From: Myrica gale | Lineage: Eukaryota > Streptophyta > Magnoliopsida > Fagales > Myricaceae | Assembly: GCA_963930655.1 (NCBI GenBank) | Contig: OZ005600.1 | Location: forward strand, 9,365,501-9,429,500 | Reading direction: 5' to 3' | DNA length: 64,000 bases | Shown: positions 1-13,100 of the stretch, one piece after another | Layout of the letters: every line of letters begins with the position of its first letter | Position numbering within the stretch: the first letter of the stretch is position 1 | The notes under the pieces: model-generated | The model's database searches: none | What the model saw: the letters and a program-made list of their open reading frames with translations, nothing else | Told to the model about the DNA's origin: nothing | Made by a program: the position numbers and the translations under genes

Positions 1-3000
1 TCTTCCTCACTTCTCATCCCTTCCCTCCGCACCAAACCGATTCCCGCAGCCCACTGCCTTCATTTTCCGCAAATCCCTAACTCTACTTCGAGTTTTAGCC
101 CGGATGGGCGTGTGGTTTTGGGGGATTTTAGGGCTTACAGCCTTCTGAGCCTGAACGATTTGAGGGACAAGGTGCCCAGGAAGCAGAAGAAGAGGAAGGG
201 CCGAGGCATTGGGTCCGGGAAGGGCAAGACCGCTGGAAGGGGTCACAAGGGACAGAAGGCGAGAGGGTCCGGGAAGCTCGGATTCGAAGGGGGTCAGACT
301 CCGCTTCGCCGGCGGTTGCCAAAGCGTGGCTTCAAGAACCCCTTTAGCCTCACTTTTCAGGTACATTTTGTCGTTTTTTCTTATCTTTTTCAGTGGTAGT
401 TTTCATTTGCTTTCGGAGAAGGTGGCGTGTGAAGGAAAAGGGAATTTTGGGCATGTTAATTGATTTGTCCTTATGTTTTTAGATAATAATTTGGGGCCCA
501 GTTCAATTCAGCGGGATTGTTCATTCTCATTTTTTTCCATCTCGAAATGATCTTCCAGTTCCGGGGAGAATTCGCAAAGCTCCGTTTCCATTTGGTGTGG
601 GGGGGGGGGGGAGGGGATTGATAGGTAGATTGGAATCTAGGCTTTTTCCGCCCTCTTTTTACATAGGATAACAGAATTTTTCGTTTTGGTTTCTGAGAAA
701 ATGGTGGGTAAGAGAGGGCGAGTGAAAAGTCAGGTGTTTTTCGGTTTCTTTGATAGTTTCTGTGTTTTTTTTTTTAAGGTTTGAGATTTGAGATTTGCAT
801 TTCACACTTAGAATTGAGAGGAAGAAAAGTGCTTGAAGTGAGTGGTGTTGCTGCTTTTATTTACTTTGTTCTAATATATCTCTGGTAACTGTCAATGTTT
901 GAGTTGACAAAAAGGAAATGTTAAAATATTTTTTAGCTCCGGTTTCATGGAACAGTAGGGAGGTGATCTATGATTAGCATGCTGTTTTGAGCATTGTTGT
1001 CTAGGATAATGAATTATGATTTCCTCCAACCTAGTCCATTATTTTTTTTATGGTTCCCTGCGGACAGAAGATATTCATTATGGCTTACGAGTATGTTGGT
1101 TTTCAGTTCTATGGTTGGTAAATAAACAAACTGCCTGTTAAAAACATTGGAAATGACAATCTTCAACTTGCAATCAAAGGTAGTGGGTTAATCCCACAGA
1201 AGTCCTTCCATCGGTTTCTGTTCCCTTTCTTAGGGTTGTTAGTTAAGGAGATAAAATTGGCAATACTTACCAAAAAATAAGTAGAATGGAAAAAATTAAC
1301 ATCTTAGTTTTGCTCTTGAACGTTGTAAATAATGGGATTCCCACATTTCTTCTAGAAACTTTCATTCCTAAAGCTTTATTACATTTAAATAACCATGTGG
1401 TTCAGGAGTTAAATTCTGCTTTGCCTGCTGTGGTTTTTTGGTTGGAGCATGACATTTTAACTTTTGAGGATGTTGAGTGTCTGGACCAGTTCGAGATGGT
1501 GTTTATAAAATAACTCTTTGAGTCGTGGGGTTTGCTATACTTTAACTTGCTAATTATTTTCTTTGTTAGATTTTGTCTAGTTAATATTTTTGTATGTTCT
1601 CCAATTTGCTTTCTATGCATTTGGATTGCATCTCTTTGCACTTAGAGTTGATTTTTGCCTTCTGAACAAAAGAAAAGCTTTTAAAGCAATCTATTTTCGT
1701 TAGTGACTCAGTGAACTGTAGTTTCTTGTTAACTTCTAGCCCTGTCACATACAGAAAGCCTTTGAGATACAAGTGAGTATTCAATATAAAAGTAAGGACA
1801 TTTGGACAAATAGTGTAACAGCATCTTGCTCTTGGTGCTTATTTCCTTTTGCAATCCATTTACAAAATTAACTTAAGCGATGACTTTGGCTGGAAAATTT
1901 GAGTGGCTTTTTTTAGTGGGTTTAGAGGTAGATCTATTGGCTTGATACTAGCATTCACATTCTGCATAAGGAGCCATGTCGGTGCTACCAATCTTCATTG
2001 ACATGAGACTAGTACAGTGACTGGATTGTAGTGATATAAATTAGATAGAAGAACAAAGACACTTGAGATAAGTCTTAAAAGTGGGGGTTAGTCCTCTGCT
2101 TTTGGTTAATAGTAGTGCACTTGATTACAAGATTATATGGTGGACTATATTCTACTACATTTTGAAATTATTTGAAAGTTGTTGCAGTAATGAGCTTGCT
2201 AAAAAGCAGAGGTGTCTTTTTATGAATCCATAAGTAGTTACTTGGTCTCTGACTTAGACTTTCTTTTACTACTTATCAGATAACCCAAAAGACTCCCCCT
2301 ACTAACAGAAACGAAAATGCAATCAGGTCATTGGGCCTTGGCTTGGTGGACAAAGGGGGTGGCTTTGGGATATGTCAGGTTTTGGTCTTTCCAAACTGAC
2401 TAACTGAGTAATGATGAAGATCACAACTTAAAAGGTCCCACTTGATTGATGGATCAAAAGCTACTTGCTATTTTGGGAAATGACCTGCCAAAGTGGTCAG
2501 GTGATTGAACTCTATGGCAGATGCCCGTTTCAGGTATTGAGTTAGCAAAACTAAGACAACATTATTGTGGAGTCTGCTCCAATATCCCTGTCAGAAATTG
2601 GGCCATGGAATGAGTTTTGCAAATTTCATGGGACCTGGGACACCCACTTGATCATTTGGTTATTGTTGCGTAGCCATCTCTATAGTCTATGTTTTAGGGA
2701 CCCGGCATATCTCTTGTAAAACTTTCTTGTCAAATTTGCAAGCTTGATAGTAAATTTCAACAATTTGGTGGTTTTAGCAAACTTTACTTTGTTCACTTAG
2801 AAGCTTTTGCTGGAAGATGTCTTGTTCTTTTCATTTTTGTTGTTTCTGAGTTACATCCAAATCGAATATCTCATTATCTTCTTGGTTTGGATATTGATAT
2901 TATGTCACAGAATTAATTCTGTCAGAGGAGCTCTTATTATCAACTTTCCTCTCTTGTTATTTTGGATGGGTTAAATTTTGGTCTTTTTTGTCGCTACTAC

Positions 3001-4111
3001 GTTTCTTTCAGTTCACTCTCTGATAGCTGCTTGCATATAAATGCCGAACTTATAAAAGGTTTCATCTTTTCTGGCAGCCAGTAGGGTTGGGAAAAATTGC
3101 CAAGCTTATAAATGCAGGGAAGATAGATTCGTCTGAATTAATTTCAATGAAAACACTCAAGGTACAATGTCTATCTTTTCTGGTATTGAGCCATTTCCCT
3201 CATTTGCTTTTGCTCATTCTGGCTGCAATCATTTCAATAGGATACAAGGGCAATAGGGAAACAGATAAAAGATGGTGTAAGATTGATGGGACGTGGTGCT
3301 GAACAAATCAAGTGGCCAATTCATCTGGAGGTACATCTTTATCTTAGGGCTTCTCCTTTATATAGCCAAGGTGTCATTCTTGATATACTCTTCATTGTTC
3401 TGGTATTGAATTTGTTGCTTCTCTGTCTCGTGTTGTTGCTTTTGTTGACCTGGTGGATTGAGAGTGCCTCACCATTCGAACCAGTTGTCTATCTAAAATG
3501 AAGAATGATGTCTTCCATACATACATTAGGGGCCATAAAAGCAGATTACATGGTAGAATGCTGCAGTTTTTCACCTGGGTTGTGGGCAACTGTGTCAAAA
3601 AAAGTTCCTGTGATTCTTCATGTCAAAATTTGGAGGGATAGGTTATTTTATGACGCTGTATTTTTGAATTGCTGCCTGGATTGTTGAATCATGGGAGTCC
3701 TGATTTGCCAATATCTTAAAATGTTTGGACTATGCTATTGAATTTTTACATCTGATAGATGTGCCTAAGCTATATTTTTGGTATTGTTAATCTTTATGTG
3801 TGGAAAGCTTGGAATACGACATCATTCTTACATATGAAGTTTCACAGGTTTCTAGGGTCACGGTTAGGGCAAAGGAAGCAGTTGAAGCTGCTGGTGGGTC
3901 TGTCAGAAGAGTATATTACAACAAATTGGGCTTACGAGCTTTGCTAACGCCGGAGTGGTTTGAAAAGAAGGGCAGGTTGTTGCCAAGAGCAGCTAGGCCT
4001 CCCCCGAAACAAAAGGATAAAGTTGATAGCATTGGGCGATTGCCTGCCCCAACCAAACCTATACCATTTTCTATTGAGCAGCAGGAAGCATCCCCCAGTT
4101 CATCCGCTTAA
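1..4111 (+). CDS. RPL15: Mitochondrial-type ribosomal protein L15 (uL15), 5' partial
   Basis: Exons <1-360, 3078-3161, 3241-3330 and 3848-4111 join in phase 0 at every junction with GT-AG introns and end in TAA, giving at least 264 residues. The reading frame is open to the first base, so the start codon lies upstream of the window. The protein has the uL15 signature: a basic [22 protein letters not shown] segment (seen in two halves around residues 58-80), GHKGQKAR, then [19 protein letters not shown], and later the L18e/L15 core ending in [21 protein letters not shown]. uL15 is a large-subunit assembly and structural protein. The bacterial-like core and a Ser/Arg/Pro-rich N-terminus fit organelle import. 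The HKGQKAR form is closer to the plant mitochondrial L15 than to the plastid L15 (family knowledge; the compartment is inferred). Intron 1 is long, about 2.7 kb (361-3077), and no gene is seen in it. Confidence 0.93.
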
Positions 4112-5319
4112 AATAAACCAATAAGTAGGTTCCTTGGCGCACTTTTTTTCAAATTTCTATGTTTCCGATGATAAAAAATTAAGCAGATTTTTTTTGCCTG
4201 CAAGATTTTGGATGAAGTGATTCATGTTCTTTGTTTAAGCTAGTTTTCTGTGCTTCAAAACCAAATCTGAATTAACGGCTAGGAGAATGATTTTGAGCCA
4301 TCAATGAAGACAGGAAAGCTTCAGAATTCGTCATTATCTTTCCTCATTTCGGAGCTTTTCATGTTGAATTCTTTGTTTAAAACAAGATGAAGCGCTCTAT
4401 ACCTATTGAGTCCATGATTTCTTGGATTAATTGGAACCAGTTTGTTAGAAGTTTAACTTATCATCACTACATGAAGGGAATGTCTGTTGAAAGCCAGATT
4501 GTTATGTGATTAGATTTGTAATTTACACTTTTAATCCTTGGCGTGGTTTTATTGTTTAGACATGTAAAATTTGAGATATAAGTATTTCTCTTTAAGAATC
4601 AAAACCAGATGATGCGGATGCTGATAGTAGATATGAACAGACAGATTACTCAAGTCTTTCACAAGTGAAAAAATTCTTAAAAAAGAGAGGAGAAAATGGC
4701 AAAGTTATGGTTGTGCCTTTTGTCCTTTTGTTTTAGGTTATGTTTTGGAGACATTTTTGCACAATCTCTTTTTTTACAAATTTTAATTTTAATTTTTTTT
4801 ATCAATTTTAAGAAAATGTGTGACATACAGTCTATTCAAACACAGAGCTAAGACTTTTTTTTTCATTCTAAGAATTTTTTGAATCTTGAAAATACACAAA
4901 CGGAATATATTTTTTAACGTCACAAACACACGTATATCAATAAAGTTAACTTTACATCCAAATTTTAAAAATATAAAAAATCCTCGAAAAAACTAACGAA
5001 CAAGGCCTTAATAAATACAAATAAGTTATGACAATTTTTTCCTTTTACGCGTTAAAGTTCAGTTTGGTTCAGGAATCTGGGCAGATTTGACAGAAAATAG
5101 GAAATTTCCAAAAGAGGTGTGAACAAAATCTGAGATTGTTTTTTCACTAATTTGCACCCTCCAAATTACATATACCTCACAAATGCAAGCGATACAACCA
5201 TTACTGAAGTACGCGGACCAATCTTTCTCTCTTTTTTTTTTTTACGTAAGCGGACCAATCAAAACAGTGGATTCCTTGTTAAGCTTCCAAGCCAAGAAAC
5301 TACACCACACTCACCTCGT
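4112..5319. other. Intergenic: L15 3' UTR and NAC promoter region
   Basis: AT-rich sequence after the L15 stop, with runs of A and T between 4740 and 5000. It should hold the L15 3' UTR and poly(A) site and, further right, the NAC promoter. I see no coding exon or bounded transposon. Confidence 0.5.
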
Positions 5320-5328
5320 ATTATAAAC
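5320..5328 (+). promoter_or_regulatory. Probable TATA box of the NAC gene
   Basis: ATTATAAAC lies just upstream of a pyrimidine-rich stretch (5346-5420: TCTCTTTCTCTG and similar) that looks like a plant transcription start and leader. Transcription would begin around 5350. Position and sequence support this; no transcript evidence is available. Confidence 0.5.
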
Positions 5329-5349
5329 CCTCCCAAGTAGCAAATACCT

Positions 5350-6308
5350 CTTACGCTCCTCACTTTCTCTTTCTCTGTTTCGCCGTCTCTCTCACTCTCC
5401 CCTCTGTGGGTCTCCCTCGCTTCTGGTACGGTCTCTAGGGTTTCTTTCTCTTGCTCTATATCTGGACATTTTCTGTTATTCGCTTTTGATTTCGCTTGGG
5501 TTTTAGGGTTTCTGTCTCGATGTCTGTCGTTGTTTCTTGCATTTCTGGTTTCCATGTTTGATATCAGCGCGTGATTTTCATCTCCTAGGGTTTTTTTGGC
5601 TTCACTCTTTCCCTTTTGTTGTTGGGCTTTTTGGCTTTTGATGATCGGATTTAAATAATCTTGACTGGTTTACAATCTGGGTTTGCTTTCTTTCGAACAA
5701 AATTGGGAATTTTTTTTTATCATTCGTTTGGGGGTGCTGTGACAGGCGATTTTGGTTAGTTCAATATGCGATTTGGGTTGGTTCTGAGTGATTATCTGCT
5801 TTATATACGTCTCCGTGTAAAGATCATCTGTTTTGATTTCGATTTCGTGAAAGCTGTTATCCTAATCCGTAATTTGATATTGTTTTAGGAGTTTTGGGTG
5901 TTTCCAGGCTATTGTGATGATCTTCTAGATTTCTATGTTCCATAAATGATAATCCTATCTGGATTTCCTTCCAAAACAAAAATTGCTTAGTTGGTTGGTT
6001 TATGTTCTTATTCAGCTCATGGTGTATGTTTTTGGGTTTTTTGGGGCTGCGTGCCTAATAATGTTCATAGCAGGTCAGTCATTGCGCACCAAATGTCTTT
6101 TGATCTCAACGAGAAATATTTGTCAATTATTCGGTGGGACGTTGGTTTCATGAATCGGGGGAGGCTCTGGTGTTCCTGGAAGATCTTGTTTCGGCATTGG
6201 ACTTGACGGTTTCTTTCTCATTTTTCTGGAACGCTTCGTTCCTTTTTTAGTCAAAGTAGAGTTAATAGACTGTTTCTGTGAAAGAAGGAATTTATTTTGG
6301 ATTTCGTG
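5350..6308 (+). promoter_or_regulatory. NAC gene 5' leader with a probable leader intron
   Basis: The likely leader runs from a CT-rich first exon to the main ATG at 6309. A plausible intron spans 5426-6073 (donor GTACGG, acceptor TTCATAGCAG). The stretch between is T-rich and intron-like. Splicing would leave a second leader exon starting at 6074 that contains a short upstream ORF. The exact transcription start and donor are inferred; other GT sites in the CT-rich exon are possible. Confidence 0.45.
6093..6206 (+). CDS. Upstream ORF (37 codons) in the NAC leader, candidate conserved-peptide uORF
   Basis: An ATG at 6093, 19 bases after the probable leader-intron acceptor, opens a 37-residue frame starting MSFDLNEKYLSIIRWDVGF and ending WCSWKILFRHWT before TGA. 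It ends 102 bases before the main ATG. The C-terminus is rich in Trp and basic residues, unlike a random leader ORF, and no intron is needed within it. NAC082-type genes are known to carry a peptide-sequence-dependent uORF that lowers main-ORF translation and responds to ribosomal/nucleolar stress; I infer this is its homologue but could not align it. If the leader intron is retained, an in-frame ATG at 5991 would extend it to 71 residues. Confidence 0.6.
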   Translation: MSFDLNEKYLSIIRWDVGFMNRGRLWCSWKILFRHWT

Positions 6309-9127
6309 ATGGGGAAGACATCTCTGATGCCTCCGGGGTTTCGATTTCATCCAACTGATGTTGAGCTGGTTATGTTCTATTTAAAGAGGAAAGTATTGAG
6401 GAAAAGGCTCGGTTTTGAAGCCATTGCAGTGGTTGATATCTACAAGTGTACGCCGTGGGACCTTCCAGGTACCTGAGCAGACTATTATATACATGCTTTT
6501 TGTTTGCATGATAAGTGTTTTGTACTTTCTTTGTTTGTTTCTAACAAAAGCATGCTTGCTCCTTTATCAGATAAATCAGCTTTGAAAACTGGTGATCTGA
6601 AATGGTACTTCTTTTGCCCAGTCGAAAAAAAATATTCAAATGGGGCTAGAATGAATCGTGCGACTGAAATTGGGTACTGGAAAACAACTGGAAAGGATAG
6701 ACCCGTTAATCACAAGGAAGAGTTGGTGGGTTGGATAAAAACTTTGGTTTTCCACACTGGAAAAGCACCCAATGGGGAGCGAACGAATTGGGTTATGCAT
6801 GAGTACAGACTTGAAGATAAGAATCTCCCTGAGACAGCAGTTGCTCAGGTAATTATTCTCGGTTTGGTTGGCGGTTTGATTTATTTTTTCATATTAGCTG
6901 ATTGCAGCATGAGTTATCTTCTTCGCGGTGCTAGAGATTCAGCAGACATAATGCATGTTCCTACGAACAGCATGTGCATGTTTAGCCTCTTGTCCGTACT
7001 TTGTTCATTTATGCCAACCTATATTTAGGCTTGGTTATAATTCAGGGGCACATAGATTAGCAAACCAAAGTTGTGTACATGGAATCCCATGACCTATGAT
7101 TTAGGTGTAATTGCTGGACTTGTCAGAAATTGGTGATTTCCTAAATTTGAGTCATGATGGCTAATTACTTGCCAGTTTAATGCAAGGTTCTTGATTTTTT
7201 TGCAGTTGTATTTTCCTCTGCTTCCGAATCTATGGAAAAATTTACAAGAATACTCGGAAATGATACACTCTGTTACCTGTTTGTTTGGGATGCTGCAAAT
7301 ACACTTTAACACTGTTTTTTCCTCCTCTAGTTACACATAGCAATAGTCTTTTTTTCTGGGTCATCTGGCCCATACATTGCAAATGATGGAGAAAATAGAA
7401 CAGCTACTTGACAACCATAATCTCTATTTGAAAGGTTTCTTGTTGGTTCAGTTCCTATTCTGTCGAACCCAGCGTAGGGGTGATATGCTTTACTCTCTTC
7501 ATTCTGTTATCATATATCAATCTTCCCAATTTATAGCCTTTCCATTTTCCCACTAGATTAAATAGATGTAATGCAGGAATATTGCTTTTAATAATTGGCC
7601 CTAAAAAACTGTATCCTTCATAATTTGGGAGCACTGAGGGAGTTACTTTGAGAACTTCTTTTGCTTAAGAGACGAAAGAATAATTTCTTCTTTACTCTTT
7701 CCCATTGGCAAAAAAGGGGAGAGAAAAAAAAAAGCAATACTAAACAAAAAGGAAATGGGTAGAATAAATAATTTTATCCCCTTAAAAGGTTGGATTTGCC
7801 AAGATGGACAAATTAAATGGGACATAGGGGAACATGTGATAACTCGTTTTGAATCTTTTGATGCACTAGTGCTTCTGGTCACATTTTATATGCTATTTCC
7901 ATTTCTTTTCCTGCATTTGTAAAACTGATTGATGGTGTTATGGTGGCTGTATTTGAATCAATCATTGTTGTCTGTCTTGCAGAACACTTATGTGCTTTGT
8001 ATGATTTTCAAGAAGGATGGCCTGGGCCCAAGAAATGGTGCCCAGTATGGAGCGCCATTTAAGGAGGAAGATTGGGATGATGAAGAAATTGACTGTGTAG
8101 AAGCTGGCCCTTCTGCTGCTGGTTTGTCTATTTCAACTAATGTGTTGCCTAGTAACTGTAGCAGTTCCGTTATCACTGGCACCTCGTTTAGGTGTGGCGC
8201 AGTGTCTGAAGATTTATGTGAAACTATACTATCTGAATGCAAGAGGCTTAGAGCAACTTGCTCTAATGATGTTGTTCCTGAGTATCAAGTTCCCAGTGAA
8301 AGTGATAATCTTCCAGGAGTGCTTGGTAATAATGATGAGCTGATTTCTGATCCAAAATATCTAGTTCCCAGTGAAAATGATATTCTTCCAGCTGTACTAG
8401 CTCGTAATGACGAGCTGCTTTCAATGCTTGATTCCTTTACCGAAGATGATACACTGGTTTCAAATGAAGACGACAAAACTAAGGTATGTGTAAACCTTTG
8501 CCCTTTTTCTTGTGTATCGGTGACCTAGTGGTGGTGGATATTTCAAGCATGACATTTTTTTTTCTAATGGTCACTTTTTTTTGTCGTTTTGGACATGTCC
8601 AGCATTTTGAACATTGCTAAATTCTGACCTAGTAGTAGTACATTCATGTGTTTGATGTGGTAGTCACACACATCATTCATTTCCATTAATTATTGAAAAT
8701 TAATGATCAATAAAATAAAAGAGAAGTGAAAAAAAGCCTAAACTGCATTTTTGGGTTGGTCAAGTACTTTTCCATGCAAATATAGGAGTACAAGGTCTAA
8801 GAGATTTTTTAAATGAAGATGAAGATATAGTTACTGAAAGTATTAAATGATAGTCAGTGCTGTAGTTGTCTTTTCTGTTCAGTGTATTGTTCTTTTTTGC
8901 TTGCACAGACTGTTTTTGAAGTTTATCTTAATTGATGTGGAATTTGTTTATTTATTCTGCAGAATCTCTGTCATGATGGAAATCCAGAAGGTACAAAGAA
9001 TGATGGGTCTGATATTTACAAAGACTTGGTAGATCTATACCATTTGAACGGTGATCAGGATGTTGATTTCCGTCTTGCCTACTGTTTTAATATTTCTGAT
9101 CTTGATCAATTGCCGTGGGAAGGCTAG
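6309..9127 (+). CDS. NAC082: NAC domain transcription factor, NAC082/NAC103 type
   Basis: Four exons (6309-6468, 6571-6848, 7983-8483, 8963-9127) join in frame to give 367 residues ending LPWEG-stop. The N-terminal NAC domain (about 1-160) shows all subdomains: [90 protein letters not shown] and HEYRLED, then YVLCMIFKK at the start of exon 3. The rest is acidic and Ser/Asn-rich, a probable activation region. It holds two copies of a V-P-S-E-(S/N)-D-x-LP motif (around residues 242 and 265), a small internal duplication. No C-terminal membrane helix is present, unlike NAC017-type factors. The MGKT start and the [16 protein letters not shown] segment fit the NAC082/NAC103 group from memory; the exact orthologue is inferred. 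A uORF in the leader suggests translational control. Confidence 0.92.
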
Positions 9128-10194
9128 TTCAATTTGCGGGAAGTTAAACTTCAAGTACATATGATTTGTTATATCACTCAAACGTAAGTTGGAAAATTCT
9201 TATGTTGGATAATTGACAACTTGCCCCTTGTTTCCTTGTTCGGGGCCATTGGTTCCATTGATCTTTGTAATTCCAATATTCATTGTCTAGAATATATATG
9301 ATGTCGCCAATGAACACTTGTTTTACTCTTCTTCTAAATAACCACTGGAACATATCAGAAGGTGGGTGAAGCCGACCTCTCTAAAATGTAGATCTGGAGA
9401 GAGACCTAGAAAAGCCAAACTCCAGCACATGAGCCCCCTTTCATCTTCCAAATCTGATCTGGCGGCACCTCAACCCACGGCGACCGAACCCTTTTTGATC
9501 CCCTCACTTGACACACGCCATTGGATCGAAATCTATGGCCTTAAATCTCCGTCTCTTCAGCCCCCCATCTGGCAGGCACGTGGCTCGTCACATGCGTAAC
9601 CGTCCGCCAATGTGTGGCCTTCTGTCAACTTTTGCTTGCATGTTCCTCCTTTCAAAGGAGCTCTCAGTGGGAAGCGGGATCCTCTCATCTGGTGAACGTC
9701 GCCGCCTCAAGCAGCTCTACATTAGTCAAGCGGCCCAATTAGGTTTTATGGACCTTGGGTCCACTTTCTTTTTGTAGGCCTTAAGCCGTTTACCCAGTTT
9801 CCAACCCACTGAGTTCTGTTTGTAAAGGGCCTGGTTTTTTTGTACCCCCTTTGTTGGTGAGTTAATGAAATGCTGCCGCTTAAACTCACCCAAAAGAAAA
9901 CAAAAGAAATGTCACACTCCCACATTGACAACCGCTTGCTTACAAAACAAAATGAGTGAAGACCACGACAGCTTGCCACGCGTCTCTATCACACGTCCCT
10001 TCTGGAAATAAAGTAACCAATCAAAAGGTGCCCTTTCACGAGAGCTCCCCCGAGATTGAGCGCGTCTAACAATTTCACCATCGCAAGCGTAAAATCCACA
10101 AAACCTAACTCAAAACTGAAATGCTGCGCTCTGTCTGACCGTGAAGTCGGAGTGTAATAGAGAGAGAGAGAGAGAGGGGTTGGGCGCGGAAGCA
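9128..10194. other. Intergenic: NAC 3' UTR, repeat-like stretch and CPS promoter
   Basis: The first 200 bases should be the NAC 3' UTR. From about 9360 to 9890 the GC content rises and short open frames appear in several phases without a recognisable domain; this may be a decayed retroelement tail but I cannot bound it. The last 200 bases are the CPS promoter and leader, with a short (GA)n run at 10159-10177 just before the start codon. Confidence 0.4.
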
Positions 10195-13100
10195 ATGGAT
10201 TTGGCTGTGAGTAACCCACTGTATTGCTTTGCCTCGAAGGTTCCCGGGCGTCGCTCTCCAAAAGTTGGGGCTTTCATTGTCAGATGCTCCGTTGCTCTCT
10301 CCTTCGATGGCGCTGCCCTAGGTAAGCCCTAACGTCCCTCGTCCCTGCTCATTTTGAGTTCCAGCTACTCTTATTTGCTATCATATTATTGTGTGCGCCT
10401 TTATTTGTTTTAAATGTGTAGTTTCTGGCGTGAGACCGTTTGCTTCTATTGGATGCAACAGACTTTGGGTTCCCTGTATACTATTTGGTAGTCCGCGAAG
10501 GATGTCAATAACTAGCCTAGGGTTCCTCCATGTCTGACACTCTCCTGTTCTCATGCTCGTGTTGTTGCATGGTTCAAAAAATTTAAAAATGGTCCTGGTC
10601 TGACGCCGAAAAATTTTCGCATAATGTAGTAGGCGCTTAGCCCTTTGGTATATGCCAGTTGTTTGGCAACATAGATTTGAACATTTGCTGTCCTCACAAT
10701 ATGGGACTTGTTATCATTTAATTTGTGGATCTCCGATCTTGTCAGAACCAATAATTATTTTTGCAATATCTTTCTCGGTGATGAATCTCATCTTCTTTTT
10801 CTGTTCTTTCCTTTTCTTTTTTATCCCATAGGTGATTTTCTAGGAGAAAATAAATTACATATAAATCACCCATAATTGTGCAAATTTTTATCCCTGCCCA
10901 TACGCATGGTACTTTGACATTGATTCAATCTTATGTGTGAGCCCTTTAGGATGGGCGGAAAGACCTTGGAAGACTTCGGATGCTAGACTTGTGCTTGAAG
11001 ATGGTTCAATCTGGAGGGCCAAGTCATTTGGTGCTTCAGGAACGCAAGTTGGTGAAGTGGTTTTTAATACATCTTTGACAGGGTGAGCTGATTTCTGAAT
11101 TCTTTAGTATTGGATAGGAAGTACTAATGCATTGTTGTTATCTCGTGAGCATTTTTTCCCTGTATATATGATTTCCTTTGTAGTGGAAGCTCAACTTTCC
11201 TCAGGCGCTCTTCCATTGAGTTCAATTGTTTCAAATAGATTACCTTTTCCATGATCTAGGGGTAAACTTTTTTGTCATTATTGATGTTGTTGTGATGCCC
11301 TGGCAACTTGTTCATTTCAGTTTAGTCCAAAGCCACTTCTGGTTACAGTTTATCTTAGACAAATAACTGGGTTACTTGAAAATAAATCCATATATCTGGT
11401 GAGGAACTGATGTTATCTTTACATTTATTGTAATAAAATTGAGAGTGAAAGATGCATCCACTATTGCAGTGTTGTTCACAAGGGCGTGTTGACAGCCATT
11501 AATGAATCTGTTATTCATCTACTGAAGACAGGCATAAGAAGCATACTTATATATTGTATCCACATCCACCTGGGATCGAACACATTGATATGCTGATCAT
11601 ACATGCTGATTATGGGTCAAGTGCTCTCCTAGAAATCATATCTGATTTTGGAATTAGAAATTTTTTTTGCATAAAATCACTGAATTCTTGGATAGGGTTG
11701 ATTTGAGTGTTACTTTCACGATCTTATCAACCTATTAGAAAATCAACATTCTCTAGCGATTCTGGATCATTATGAACTTTTGGAGTTAGGTAATCATAGT
11801 TGCTCACTTGGAGATCTCCGACTTTTGGGGTTAATAGAGACATTTTGGGGATCTCTCACTTGTTGGCAGGATCTATATGTCAGATAGGGAGGTTTGAGAT
11901 CAATGGATTTGCGAGAACGTGAGAATGTCCTATGGATGAGATTGTGGAGAAGCATTAAGGTTTGTAGGATGCTTTCTTCAATTTGTTTGTTTTGCTGTGG
12001 GGTTGGTAGTAAGGTGGAGTTCTGTTATGATATTCGGTGTGCTGATGTAGAGTTAAAGGCTTCATTTTTTAATTGATTATTGGTTACAGTGGCTAAGGAA
12101 TGTTCATCTGCATTACAGCTTGGAAGGAGCTCGACATTGGAATATTAGATTCCTGATATCCTTTCACAAGTGGGAGCTTGAATTGTAATCAAACCTTCTC
12201 TCCAGTTGTTGTGTTAAGGTACTAGGAAGAGTAGTATCACTTTAGATGGACAGGTATGCTAGCTAAATTATTGACGATAGCTAACTTGAGCAAATGGGAG
12301 ACAAATTATCATGGGTAGATGCTTTGTTTTAAAGAATTTGTGACAGGACTGTAGTTCTTCTCTTTTTACGGTTAATTATGGCATTACAATTGTTGTTGTC
12401 AGCCCTGTCCTTGTTTGGGGTCCGTTCAGGTGATGCCTTAGACTATGATATGAAGTGTGTGCAAATATGGAAAGGTAGACTTTACTGTCATGAGAAAGGT
12501 TTTTTTTTTCTTGGGGGGGGAGGGGGAATCACTCTGCTTTTAACAATGTAGAGCTGAGTGGTACTCTTGGCTTCAAGCTTTGGGAATTATACATTACTAG
12601 TCATTTGAATTTTCAATTTGAATTTGCTTTATAATCATCAACTGTCACTTCTTTTATTTTGCAGGTATCAGGAGATTCTTACAGACCCTAGTTATGCTGG
12701 TCAGTTTGTCCTAATGACTAACCCTCATATTGGCAACACTGGTGTAAATTTTGGTGGGTGAAATTCGTAGTTTTGATCCTCACAAAATCTGAGGTCTTGG
12801 CTACTATTCACATTATTTCTGCTGTCTTTCATGTCAGATGATGAAGAATCAAAGCAATGCTTCCTTGCTGGTCTCGTCATTAGAAGTTTAAGTATCAGGT
12901 ACACTTGTTAATACTCCTTGAGAACTTCATCTTAGCAACTTTGTCAATTGAGTTGTGCTCACCTACTATTAAATCTCGTTTCCAGTACATCAAATTGGAG
13001 GTGTGCAGAAACTCTCGGTGATTATTTAGCAGAAAGGAACATCATGGGGATTTGTAAGTCATTAAACATCGCATGAGCTATTTTGTCACTAATACTTTGA

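Noticed and set aside
597..612. Poly(G) run in L15 intron 1, and a similar run at 15990-16004
   Set aside because: Simple homopolymers; may be partly sequencing artefacts and carry no evident function.
5259..5555. A minus-strand 98-codon frame opposite the NAC leader
   Set aside because: It is the shadow of a CT-rich leader (Arg/Glu-rich text) and has no recognisable features.
7929..8528. A 199-codon open frame starting at 7929 as a separate gene
   Set aside because: It is NAC exon 3 with intron sequence on both sides; the coding part is 7983-8483 and the splice signals fit.
9366..9777. Two overlapping open frames of 77 and 89 codons between NAC and CPS
   Set aside because: Low-complexity composition and no domain; at best the relic of a retroelement, which I could not bound.
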